DNA from: Candidatus Woesearchaeota archaeon
GTDB taxonomy: Archaea; Nanobdellota; Nanobdellia; Woesearchaeales; JAHWIC01
Length of the DNA stretch: 64,000 nt
NCBI GenBank assembly: GCA_019322485.1
Contig: JAHWIK010000027.1
Coordinates: 1-64,000, forward strand
Direction: 5' to 3'
The notes under the pieces were generated by a model, which made no database searches, was not told the DNA's origin, and saw only the letters and a program-made list of their open reading frames with translations. This document shows, one piece after another, positions 53,213 through 63,500 of this stretch (positions are counted from its first letter, which is position 1; the number at the start of each line of letters is the position of its first letter). A program made the translations under genes and the position numbers.

Positions 53213-56200
53213 ATGTCAATCAAGCAATTAAAGTTAATCGCATTGTTCATGAGCAGCTTAATGATAATGATACCTATGTATTCTGCTTCTATTCTTGCAT
53301 ATACCGGCATTAAGAGGATTGAGGCTAGCGGCCAGGATGGCATCGAGGGCTATATTAGAAATGAGGATGCTATTGACTTCAGGGTAATTGCTAATATTGA
53401 TGATGATCTTGATGGGGTAACATCAGACCAGGTTAAGATTCCTGAGGCTGCTGTGGAGTTTAGCAGCTGCATGCCTGGTTTGGAAGGCTATGAATGCGAA
53501 CTCAGGCTTCCTGATACAGGAACCTGGACATACAGAGACCTAAACAGGATTCCAGTTCTATTATATGACGAAGGTGACAACCAGGTTGGCGGGCGCACTG
53601 CCACACTTGTTGTGGACAATAATGCCCCTGATGTCAGGTTTTTTAGTATCCTGCCTAAGCTGACTTCTTCGGGAGATATGACATTTACTTACTCTGTCGA
53701 GGATTATGCTTATAGAAAAGGTGATTCAAGCAGATGTGTCGGGCTTGACAGGATTGTATTTTATACCTTTGATTCATCCTTTGTCGAGCAGGTCAACATT
53801 GATACTGATGATTGCGATGTTTCAGGCAGTGTTTCAGTTGACAACAGTATCCTGCCTGAGGGAGGCAATGTGATTTATGTCAAGGCTGTTGACAAATTTG
53901 AGCAGGAATCAGAGCCTGAAGAGGATTCAATTGTTATTGACAGGACAGCGCCAGTAATAGGCAGCTTGAAGATTGTTGATACCAATGGAAACAGCATTGA
54001 TTATATCGGCAGTGATACAATAAAAGGCGAGGTTATTGTTAACATAAGCGGGCCTGGCCTGGATACCAACAGCGTGGCAGGTGATTTCTCTGAGCTGAAC
54101 TATGAAAGGGGGAATTACAAAAACCTCAGAGCAGTTATATGCAATGTATTGCATGACACAGCCCTATGCAGCTGGTCTGTTGAGCTTAAGCTTGACAGCG
54201 GCGGTATGAAGTATATGACTATAAATGCATCTGATAATGTTGGGAATAAAGCAACAGTAAGCTTGTCCAAGGGATTTGTGTTTGATGATGCAGGGCCGGT
54301 TATAAACGGTATAACCACAGATAAAATACATGGCGGGATTAGCTATGCCTCTTCGCAGGACAATACATTTGTGGCTTCTATATCTGAGCCAGGTGTTGGA
54401 GTTGATGCAAGCAACGTATTCCTGCACATAGGATCTTTGTTCCTGCCAGCTGACAGCTGCGAGGCTGATGCCTGCTATTGGTATGAGGTTGGTATTGGCC
54501 AAGAGGGTAGTGTAAGAGTCTGGATTGGTGATGACACAACTGACAGGCTTGGAAATGCTGCAGAGGAATTTTCCACTGATATAATTGTTGATGCAACTAA
54601 GCCTGCATTAACTTCCCTGAATGTGAAAACAATCGGTGGTGTGCTGCCTGCTTACAGGTATGTAAAGACCTTTGACAGCCTGGAGATAACAGCTGAGATT
54701 GTTGAAGCAAATGTCATCACAGAAGCTTATGGTGATTTCTCATCAATAATTGACGGTGCTGATAAGGTTCTTGCTGATGAATGCACTAAAACAGACGGCA
54801 CCTATACCTGCAAATGGACAACTGATCCAATAGATGTTGAGGGCTATATTGATAGTTCCATTGACTTTAGCTTTATTGATATATCAGGTAATGTCCTTAC
54901 AGCAAGTGCTCCTGTTGAGGTTTACGAGCTAATCGATACTGAACTTGATTATTGGAAACATGATGTGAGTTGCTCGCCAGAGCTGATTGACAGGCAGACA
55001 ACAGCACTTGTAAACCACAGGATTTACTGCCATATCGGCCTTTCAGGAAATGCTGAAACAATTGACATAAATCTTGAGGGATGCGACGGACCTACTGAAT
55101 ATTTAGAAGAGGCGCCTGTGCTGTTTAATGATGAGATTGGCAGTACTGACCCTTACCTTAAGTTTACGCTCAGGGCTGAAGAGCTGACTATTAGTGAGCT
55201 GGAGTTTGACTGCAAGCTGAGGATTGTTTCAAAGATAAGTGAGCGCATAACAAGGTATCCAGAGGTGGAGAATGTTTCCATCCAAATCGGATTCTACAAC
55301 CTGCCTCTTGGGGAGTATGGCGCTGGTGTTGACAAAAAGATCGAAGATGCCAAAGAGTTTGCGTGGTATATTGGTGACTGGGTTGAGGATGTCAATGAGA
55401 TACTGCACTATGGCCAGGCTATCTGCAATATGGCTAATTCGCTTATAAAGCTCTTTGGTGGTTTATCAGCAATTGGAAGTGCACTTTCCCTGCTTGGGAC
55501 AACATCCAAAACAGCAGATGAGGTCAGGAAAGAGGTGCAGCGTGCACAACAAGGTGTGAGTGGACTGACTAAGGAGCAATGGGCTAAGAGCGAGGGTTTC
55601 AATAAATTCTGCAAATTCTTCTCATGCAGGCTTTACTATGATGATGCCTTCGAAGGTCCAACTGCCGAAGCAATAGGCAAGTGGCAGCGTACGGTTCTTG
55701 AGCGAGCTAACTGGGTATCTACTGGCGGCGGAAAGATTCGTGCAATAGAGGCATGGTCCAATAAAGAGAACCGCAACAAGATGAACATCTACACTGGCAA
55801 GCTTAACCCCAAGGAAAGCATTGTGATTAGCACCCTGACATTATGCCTGCCTGGAATTGTTTACAATCTCAATAAGCTAAGGCAGATTCAATGCATGTAT
55901 GTTGACTGCATGCAGACTTATGCTACACAAGGGCTTCCTTTGAAAGCCTGCGAAGACCAGAAGGAATACGCAACCTGCAAGTATTGGTGGGGGGAGATAT
56001 TCCAGTTACTTCCATTTACTGGCTTGTGGAATGAGATGATTGGTATGGTTAAAAAAGCATTGTCAAGTCCATTTGGTTTCATTGACATAGTTTTAGGCTA
56101 TGTGTGCAGACCTCTGTATGAAAAAGACAAAATGGGAGGGCCAGCTGCTATATGCCTGATAAATGATATCGCTGGTCTGATTGCAGATGTTGCATCAGAC

Positions 56201-56257
56201 CTTGAAGGTATTGGTGACCAGTGGGAAATAAAGGACGATTATTGTGATAATATTTGA
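53213..56257 (+). CDS. Surface protein family A (A2): Ig-like ectodomain with CLPGIVYN membrane domain
   Basis: The ATG at 53213, one base after the C2 stop, is preferred to an overlapping TTG at 53204. 1014 residues. The signal peptide (about 1-29) carries the family pattern MIPMYSASILA. Five Ig-like beta domains with DNNAP, DRTAP and DATKP junctions span about 30-580. A conserved Cys-containing beta domain follows (VSCSPELIDRQ, about 580-690), then an amphipathic/hydrophobic region (about 745-765). A helical linker leads to the C-terminal domain from C878 (CLPGIVYNLNKLRQIQC), with cysteines in QCMYVDCM, LKACEDQ and ATCKYW and hydrophobic segments beyond. The last 136 residues are similar to A1 and A3. 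It lies between C2 and B2 with essentially no spacing, so all are translated from one message. Confidence 0.78.
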   Translation: MSIKQLKLIALFMSSLMIMIPMYSASILAYTGIKRIEASGQDGIEGYIRNEDAIDFRVIANIDDDLDGVTSDQVKIPEAAVEFSSCMPGLEGYECELRLPDTGTWTYRDLNRIPVLLYDEGDNQVGGRTATLVVDNNAPDVRFFSILPKLTSSGDMTFTYSVEDYAYRKGDSSRCVGLDRIVFYTFDSSFVEQVNIDTDDCDVSGSVSVDNSILPEGGNVIYVKAVDKFEQESEPEEDSIVIDRTAPVIGSLKIVDTNGNSIDYIGSDTIKGEVIVNISGPGLDTNSVAGDFSELNYERGNYKNLRAVICNVLHDTALCSWSVELKLDSGGMKYMTINASDNVGNKATVSLSKGFVFDDAGPVINGITTDKIHGGISYASSQDNTFVASISEPGVGVDASNVFLHIGSLFLPADSCEADACYWYEVGIGQEGSVRVWIGDDTTDRLGNAAEEFSTDIIVDATKPALTSLNVKTIGGVLPAYRYVKTFDSLEITAEIVEANVITEAYGDFSSIIDGADKVLADECTKTDGTYTCKWTTDPIDVEGYIDSSIDFSFIDISGNVLTASAPVEVYELIDTELDYWKHDVSCSPELIDRQTTALVNHRIYCHIGLSGNAETIDINLEGCDGPTEYLEEAPVLFNDEIGSTDPYLKFTLRAEELTISELEFDCKLRIVSKISERITRYPEVENVSIQIGFYNLPLGEYGAGVDKKIEDAKEFAWYIGDWVEDVNEILHYGQAICNMANSLIKLFGGLSAIGSALSLLGTTSKTADEVRKEVQRAQQGVSGLTKEQWAKSEGFNKFCKFFSCRLYYDDAFEGPTAEAIGKWQRTVLERANWVSTGGGKIRAIEAWSNKENRNKMNIYTGKLNPKESIVISTLTLCLPGIVYNLNKLRQIQCMYVDCMQTYATQGLPLKACEDQKEYATCKYWWGEIFQLLPFTGLWNEMIGMVKKALSSPFGFIDIVLGYVCRPLYEKDKMGGPAAICLINDIAGLIADVASDLEGIGDQWEIKDDYCDNI

Positions 56258-56259
56258 AA

Positions 56260-58656
56260 ATGGATAAAGCAAGACTATTGAAGATTGGAATTTTGTTCGT
56301 GATAATTTTGGTAATCTGCAGTGGGATTGTTTATGCTGCTGATTCTACCACAAAGAAGGTCACTATAAAAGGTGTAGATTATTACTATTCTGAAGAAGAC
56401 CGTGCGGCAAATAAGGGAACGAAATCAACTAGTGTATACCTTGACCCTAAGTTAGAGAATAAAGCAAAAAGCTGGATAAAAACAGATGGGTCATTTGAAA
56501 GGCAACCTGAAACTCCTGAAGAAAGTGCAGAGTGGGCCCAAGGCCAATATTATGTTAATCAATTCGGTAAAGCTGCAGAAAGCTTTGACCCGACCAAAGC
56601 AGAAACAGTTGTGACAGCAGCGCCTGCTGCGCCAGCAGCAGCTGAGCCGGCGGCGGCAGAACCTGCTGAAGAAGGTTTCAAGCGTGAGGGGCAGGTTGGT
56701 ACAGGCAAGCCCAGCGGTACAGGAGCCACACCTTCTGGAAAGAAATATTATTTTGACACGAGTGGTGATGGCAGTGCATTCTATCTCTCAAAAGAAGCAG
56801 ACCAAAACAAGGCTGATGGATTAGACCATTTAGAATCAGTCACGAAAGAACAATACGATGCAATCAGAGGAGCGCCCAAAGGCTCAACCTTTACTTATGA
56901 TGACAGTAAACCAGATGATAAGATAGTTTCTATAACGCATGAATCAAAAGGTACTACAACAACAACCAGAGTAAGTGGAAGCGGAAGCAAAACCAAAGAG
57001 ACCAAAATAACAAGAGAAGGGAAGTCTTTCACAACTACTACAGATGTAAAAGGAAAGACTGTAGCAGTAAAATATGAAGGGATGGAACTAAGCCCATCAA
57101 CAGAATGGAAAGTAAACAAAGATGGCCAACTAACCTATGATGGCCAGGTTGCAGAAAGCAAGGGTGGCACCCTAGGAGAAACATTTGTGCTTAAGGATGG
57201 AAGGATGATTATAGCTTACTCAGCAGACCCTGGAAAGGACGAGCCAGGTGCAACAGTCGAGATATCTGCTGATAAATCGAGTATAAATGTTGCAGTCCCA
57301 GGAAGGAAGGACCAGCCGATAACCACAGCGGACTGCAAAAGGGTATTAGGATTTAGCATGGAAACAATTCTCAAGATGGCAGATGCTGAACTGATTGCTG
57401 ATGAACTCCATAGGGCAGGTATACTTACCAACATAGGCTCTGTTTTCGAAATCCTTGAAAATGAAGGAATAGGCTTAAGTGATATCATCAGTGGAAACGT
57501 GAAAGATGGAGTTTATACTTCGGGGAATGTAAAGATTGAATTTAAACCAGACGGCACAGTAGAAATCCAAAGAGTAACCAGCCCTGGAGCAAGATTTGAT
57601 GAGAAAGGAAAACTGCCAGAAGGAACCGAATATGAAAGGGTTATAAAAAATGATGATAAGAGGGTAACTGAGATAGTCACTGTAACTGCAGGCAAAGAAG
57701 GAGCAACTGAAGAAGATGAAGAAACAAGGGCTAAATGGAATTATGTAGAGGGAAAGACTACTGGAACTGCCACGATTCCTGGTGTGGGGGAGGATGTTGA
57801 ATTTGAATATAATGAAAATACTGGAAACATCATCTGGTACAAAGTCGATGATAAATATTACAGAGTAGAAGATGGAAGATGGTTTGAGGATGACAAGTTC
57901 ACAAAACCGTGCACAGAGGGCTGCCCAAGTGCAGAGGCAACAGGCGCTCTAAGAACTACAGATGATAAAAAAGCATCTGCAGAGAACAGGATTACATCAA
58001 CTGGGAGGTACATCCAAAGGTTCTGGGGTGCCTTAGAAACAGCTGCCAGGGGCGGTATTGGGAGGTTCTTAAGCCTTTTCATGGACGATGAAGATCTTAG
58101 AGAATGGAGAGAGGGAGTTGACGATTTCCTCTGCTCAACAGTTATTGCTGGCGGCACTGAATGCTGGACTTCTGGGATATGCGGCAAATGGATTGATGAC
58201 AGGTTTGGCGGCGGGATAGCATATGTGGAAATACCGGGTGGAATGCTCAATATTGCAGCTCATATTGAAGGAGAACGAACAGTGGTAGAGTCCCCAGAAA
58301 AAACACAATACCTGTATAAATTCACTTATGTTATAAACAACCCTCTCAAGGAAGGGCTTGGCTTTAATGTCTATTTTTATGGTGATAGAACAACTAGTTT
58401 ATACAGCGAAGATATGAAATTAGAAAAAGGAGCATCTACCTCAAGGATAGGAAACTCTGCTGTTGTCCAATATTCTGATTATTATTACACCAGGGCATGC
58501 ATTGTATTTAACAGACCAATAAAGGTTGCTGGCGACACAATAACACAGTTATGCAACAAGATAACAGAGTACCACGGCCCAGCACTTAGTATCAAATCAA
58601 TTGGGGAGCGACAAGATAAACTGGAAGAGGAAGGAATAGTAGAAAACCAGATATAA
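56260..58656 (+). CDS. Exported family B protein (B2)
   Basis: The ATG at 56260, two bases after the A2 stop, is preferred to the TTG at 56254 overlapping that stop. 798 residues. A signal peptide (about 1-27, ending VYAAD) is followed by a small motif IKGVDYYYSEEDR, an Ala/Pro/Glu-rich linker (about 110-140), and charged beta-rich repeats such as YYFDTSGDG and TYDGQVAESKGG. A helical region lies near 360-410 and further beta segments follow. The C-terminal 180 residues contain WREGVDDFLCST...CWTSGICGKW and a beta domain (YLYKFTYVINNP...YYTRACIVFNR, about 684-760). This matches the end of the B1 protein in pattern and position. No enzymatic motif is visible. It is sandwiched between A2 and C3 in the operon. 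Confidence 0.68.
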   Translation: MDKARLLKIGILFVIILVICSGIVYAADSTTKKVTIKGVDYYYSEEDRAANKGTKSTSVYLDPKLENKAKSWIKTDGSFERQPETPEESAEWAQGQYYVNQFGKAAESFDPTKAETVVTAAPAAPAAAEPAAAEPAEEGFKREGQVGTGKPSGTGATPSGKKYYFDTSGDGSAFYLSKEADQNKADGLDHLESVTKEQYDAIRGAPKGSTFTYDDSKPDDKIVSITHESKGTTTTTRVSGSGSKTKETKITREGKSFTTTTDVKGKTVAVKYEGMELSPSTEWKVNKDGQLTYDGQVAESKGGTLGETFVLKDGRMIIAYSADPGKDEPGATVEISADKSSINVAVPGRKDQPITTADCKRVLGFSMETILKMADAELIADELHRAGILTNIGSVFEILENEGIGLSDIISGNVKDGVYTSGNVKIEFKPDGTVEIQRVTSPGARFDEKGKLPEGTEYERVIKNDDKRVTEIVTVTAGKEGATEEDEETRAKWNYVEGKTTGTATIPGVGEDVEFEYNENTGNIIWYKVDDKYYRVEDGRWFEDDKFTKPCTEGCPSAEATGALRTTDDKKASAENRITSTGRYIQRFWGALETAARGGIGRFLSLFMDDEDLREWREGVDDFLCSTVIAGGTECWTSGICGKWIDDRFGGGIAYVEIPGGMLNIAAHIEGERTVVESPEKTQYLYKFTYVINNPLKEGLGFNVYFYGDRTTSLYSEDMKLEKGASTSRIGNSAVVQYSDYYYTRACIVFNRPIKVAGDTITQLCNKITEYHGPALSIKSIGERQDKLEEEGIVENQI

Positions 58657-58657
58657 A

Positions 58658-60553
58658 ATGTTAATAAAAAAAGGGGTGAAAGTTAGAAAGAGAGGGCAGG
58701 TTACCTTATTTATAATACTGGGAATAGTTCTGCTCTCAGCCCTTGGGATGTATGTTTATTTTACGGTTGCTGCTCAAGAAGAAGCAGAGGTGATATCTGC
58801 AGAAGCTTCACCAGTTATAGTATTTGTAGAAAGCTGTATGATGGATATTGCAAGAGAGGGTATAACAACCTTGGGCTTTAATGGAGGGTATATAACCTTT
58901 CCTGCAAAGATAGAAAGGAATCCTATGACCTATCTAGCTGGTTCGCCGATAAAAGACCTAATGAATCCATACTGGTGGTATGACGGCATAGAAGCTATAC
59001 CAACAGAGGGGTTCATAAAAATCCAGCTAGGAGACTATGTGTCAAGAGAGCTAAGAACATGCCTGAACAATTTTGAGGATTTAAAGGATTATGAGATAAG
59101 AGAGCTTGGTCCTGTAAGCACTGTTGTCGAGCTTACTGTAGAGGATGTTGTGGTCAAGGTGGACTATCCATTGGTTATCAAGAAGGGCGAGGATTTGATG
59201 AGGAAGGAGGACTTTAGGGTTGAGGTCCCAGTAAGACTGAAAAAAACCTATGAGCTTGCCAAAAGAATAATGGAGCGCGAGAATAGAGATACATTCCTGG
59301 AAAAGAAAACAATTGACCTTATCTCAATGGACCCTGAAATACCAATCTCTGACATTGCATTTACATGCGAGCCAAGGAAATGGCTGCTAGAAGATGTCAA
59401 AGCCAAGATTCAGAGGCTGCTTAGGGTAAATCTTCCGTACATAAGGATTGAAGGGACAAGGTACGGCAACACATATGTCCCGAACCCGTATGGTGACAGA
59501 TACAACACCTCCTACTATAACTACCATTATATCTGGGATGTTGAGGTTGAAGAGCTTGAAGACTTCAGGGTAAGCTTTACCTATGATGATAAATGGCCTA
59601 TGGCTGTTTTTGCAAGACCAAGCAGAAATGGCATATTATCCAGCAATGCTGAGAAAGGCCAGGAGATGCTAGCATTTTTCTGCATGCATATCTGGCATTT
59701 TACTTATGATATTATCTACCCAGTTATGGTGGATATTGTTGATGAAAGAACAAGGGAGCATGACAGATTCAGGTTTAGGTTTCCTTTCAAGGTTTCTGTA
59801 AACCACAACCAGCCTTACAGGAAAAGATTCGGGCATATGCTTCTTGAAGGCAGTGAAAAGGCAGAGTCAGAGGAATACTGCACAGAAGCGCGCAATGAGG
59901 TAACGATTTACACCTCTGATAAAGCCACACAAGAGCCGGTTGCTGATGTGGACATAACATTGGTTTGCGGCAGGTTTAGATGTGACATTGGCAAAAGTGA
60001 ATGGGTTGGTTATGGTGCAGGGGCTGGCCTTACAAAAAGGATGCCTTACTGCACACAAGCTCTTTTGATTGGAAGCAAGGAAGGTTATGCTGAAAGCAAG
60101 ACATTCATACAGACTGACCTGCAGGGTAAAACCTATAATCTTGATATGGTTCCTATAAAAGAGATTGATGAGTATTATATAGAAAAACATCCATCATCGG
60201 TTCCTGCATTAGGAGATATTTTCAGAGAAGGTGAGAAAGCAGTGATTACAATAAGCGTGCCTGAGAAAAATTTTGAAAGCTATGGTGTTTATCCAATAAC
60301 AGGAAATGTTCCATTGAAATTCCTATCAAAGGAAGACAATACCTATAAGGTCTCTATCTATGTCACAAAAGGGGAGGACCTCCTTGGCGGTTATATAGGT
60401 GATTGGACTGTAACCAAAGAGCAGCTAGCTGGTGCTGAAAGGGCAGTATTCCATACAATTATAAGTGATGCAAAAACAGAGGATGAGAGATTCCTCTTCC
60501 TTAGCGGCTTAGAATCATATTCAGAACAAGTTCCAGGGCCTGAGTTAAGATGA
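58658..60553 (+). CDS. Family C exported protein (C3) with class III-like GQVT signal anchor
   Basis: 631 residues, the shortest of the three. RKRGQVTLFIILGIVLLSALGMYVYF is the signal anchor. Shared features are FVESC (about 48-52), GGYI, NPYWWY (about 105), and a conserved RELRTCLNNFEDLKDYEIRELG...VEDVVVKVDYPL segment. Also present are HFTYDIIYPVMVDIVDER...FRFRFPFKV (about 350-385) and a carboxypeptidase-regulatory-like domain with VDITLVCGRFRCDIG (about 430-500). It lacks the Cys-rich C-terminus of C1. Its stop overlaps the A3 start by four bases (ATGA). The gene order C3-A3 repeats C2-A2, so a C protein is always made next to its A partner. Confidence 0.77.
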   Translation: MLIKKGVKVRKRGQVTLFIILGIVLLSALGMYVYFTVAAQEEAEVISAEASPVIVFVESCMMDIAREGITTLGFNGGYITFPAKIERNPMTYLAGSPIKDLMNPYWWYDGIEAIPTEGFIKIQLGDYVSRELRTCLNNFEDLKDYEIRELGPVSTVVELTVEDVVVKVDYPLVIKKGEDLMRKEDFRVEVPVRLKKTYELAKRIMERENRDTFLEKKTIDLISMDPEIPISDIAFTCEPRKWLLEDVKAKIQRLLRVNLPYIRIEGTRYGNTYVPNPYGDRYNTSYYNYHYIWDVEVEELEDFRVSFTYDDKWPMAVFARPSRNGILSSNAEKGQEMLAFFCMHIWHFTYDIIYPVMVDIVDERTREHDRFRFRFPFKVSVNHNQPYRKRFGHMLLEGSEKAESEEYCTEARNEVTIYTSDKATQEPVADVDITLVCGRFRCDIGKSEWVGYGAGAGLTKRMPYCTQALLIGSKEGYAESKTFIQTDLQGKTYNLDMVPIKEIDEYYIEKHPSSVPALGDIFREGEKAVITISVPEKNFESYGVYPITGNVPLKFLSKEDNTYKVSIYVTKGEDLLGGYIGDWTVTKEQLAGAERAVFHTIISDAKTEDERFLFLSGLESYSEQVPGPELR

Positions 60554-63500
60554 ACCACAATAAATTTATTGCTATGTTGTTGATTAAGCTAATCCTAGTT
60601 ATGCCTCTATACACTGCTTTGGTATTTGCACAGCCCCAGCAGCAGGGGCCTTCTATAAGTGTGACTATACCTAGGTATTACAATAAAAGGGTGATTGATA
60701 TTACTGGCGGGGTAAGCCCTTATTCGATTGTTCGGCTTTATGTTGACAACAACCTCCTAATGAGCTTACCCCGCCCAGAAACTGAAGACAGCGTATTCGA
60801 GTTCAACAATATTAACCTTGGCAGCCACGGCACTACAAGGACAATAAAGATTGTTGCAGAAGACCAGGCAGGAAATACAAACGAAGAGGAATTTCTTATA
60901 ACAGTTGATGAGGAAAAACCAGAGATTAGTGTCAGAGGCATACCGGAATATGCTTTCGAATCCAGGATAAGGCTCAATGGCTCTGTAAACAAGGAGGTAA
61001 CAATAAATGCCTATGTTGTCCCAGCTGTAATTGACACAGTGGAACCAGCAAAGATTTATGGACTTGAGAATAAGTCTGTGCGGCCAAACCTTGTAGAGCT
61101 TGGATGGCACCAGGCAAATGAAACAGATTTTGATAAGTATATTATTTACAGGAGTGATGTCGGGGTTATAGCAGCAGTATCTCCTGTTGATTATAATGCA
61201 TACAATGATGTCTTGGTTAATTCAAATGAAACATACACTTATAGGGTTGCTGCTATGGACCTTGCAGGCAACGTTGGCGGGCAGTCAGACCCATTAACAG
61301 TCACAGTTCCTCAGGGAGGCAGGACAGGCATCAAGAAACCAGAGGCAATAGACCCAAGCAAGGACAGAGGCCTGCAAAAAACCATCACTGCAACAGAAGA
61401 TTTCAACTTTGAGATTGAGCTTGGTGAAGACGGACCTTATAATATAAGATTAGAGGCAACCGACGCTGCTGGAAACACACTAATAATTGAAAACCACACT
61501 ATCCTTGATACAAAACCACCAGAATTTGAGGAGATACTGCCAAGAACAAGCACAAGGATATATGAAACCTATGCAAAAGAGGTTGATATTGAGGGAAGGA
61601 CAAAACCATTCACAAAGGTAAAAATCTATTTGAATGAGATTAGTGGTGTAGAAGATTTCTCAACAATCTCTGACTCAACTGGATTTTTTAGGTTAAATGA
61701 TGTTGATATTACCTCTTACTTTAGAGGAAGCCTTATGCCAGAGCATGTTGGGGTTGGAGAGCTGGAAAGCAGGTATGGTGTTGTTGAAGAGGAATCAGGA
61801 AGGCATGCAAGAAAGGTAACGATTTACTTTGTTGCTGAGGACAGGTTTGGAAGAACAGCAGAGGCGACAGTCATATACAACATTGTAACATGCTGGGAAG
61901 GGAAGTTTGAGTGGAATGCAAGGCCACTGCTTGAATACCAAAGCCCATCGTGGTTAAGTGTTGAACGATTGGGGGAGGGAACTGAATCAATATACTTCTT
62001 CTTTAATTTCACTTATCTGGGAGAGGGCAGAGATGCAAGGATTGAAGGTATAAATTTCCAGAGAGCCTGTGATGACTACATCATGAAAGACCCAAGATAC
62101 AATATAAGCTGCCAGATTATGCCAAGCTCCTGCACTGCAAAAGGAAATGATGACAATACAATGCAGTATGTTGCCTGTGACCTGGGGCAGTATGATGGAT
62201 TTAATGATTTTGGCGAGGATGACTGGGTGGATTTCTTTGGAGCAATAAACAATGAGATGATATTCCCGTTCAGGGTAACGATAAGATACAGCCATATCAT
62301 AGGCAATAACAGGACACGGGGGCATCAGACCTTTTGTGAGCCCGTAACCTTTGTTGTTGATTCAAGCAAAGTTGATTTTAGGGATGTCCTGCCTGACTGG
62401 CTGCTTTATGATGCAGTTGATTCAATAAATGAAACAATAACAACCCTAAATGAATGGCAGGAGCAGATAAAGAATGTGTTGGAATACCTGGGCATTGGCT
62501 GTGTGATTGCTTTTGGCCTCAAAACTGTTGCAACTATCTACCGAAGGTTTGTGTGCTATTGGGAAGGCTTCCAGGAAGAAACAAAGAAAATGTTTGACAA
62601 AGGGGTAGAGTCAGGAGAATATGAGGCAAAAGAGGGTGAGGAAGCGTGCAAGGCTAAACAGGATGAAAGAAACAAGCTTTCTGATGCGGACTTAGAGACA
62701 GACTGCACTCAATGTCATGGTGCATGGGACTTTGAGGAAAACCTTTACATTGCTTACAGGACTTTATGTGACAGAGTTTTTTGCCATGATTCACCAGCAA
62801 GATGGACTGAGAATAAGCCGGATGCTGAGCTTTATGAAGCAGCTATTAAAGAGGTAAACCAATGCGGAGGTGATGACCGTGGCGTAAAGGGGCAGCCTTT
62901 AACACAAATATCATGCGCTCCATTAAGAAAGGCAGGTGCTCTTGACACACCTACAATAGACAAGAATAATGCCGGAGATGAGTGCTACCAGGCCAGGGTG
63001 ATGCTTCGTGATAAAATACCCGATATTGTGGTGTTTGTAAAAGAAAAAGATTCTGAAGAAGGTAAAACAGGAATTCATCATTTTACAAGCGTTTCTCTCC
63101 AGGCGCCCAGGGCTGGGTTCAAGCCAGACATCAATTTTTATGCTAAAGAGGTAGAAGGCTCTCTAAAGAATTCTTATTATACTGCAAATGTAAAAACCTG
63201 TGAAGAGGTTTGCGGCAAGGAGTCAAAGCACCTGCGATGCATTCCATCAGAGCAGTGTCTTGCACTAAATGCTCCTGAAAGTGAAGATAAAAAGAAAAAG
63301 ATTAGGGAGATGAATATAGGCTTAGACCCTGATAAAGCGAAATACAGCAGCAAGCGTGCTGGCTATACAAGGGATTGTGTTTTTGGCAATCCAAGCGGAT
63401 ATTTACCTGACAAGATAAACTATATGAATGTTGAACCTGATACCGAATTCCCAGGAGATACTCTAAAAAATACAAAAGAGTGCTGCTGTGTTTATGAAAG

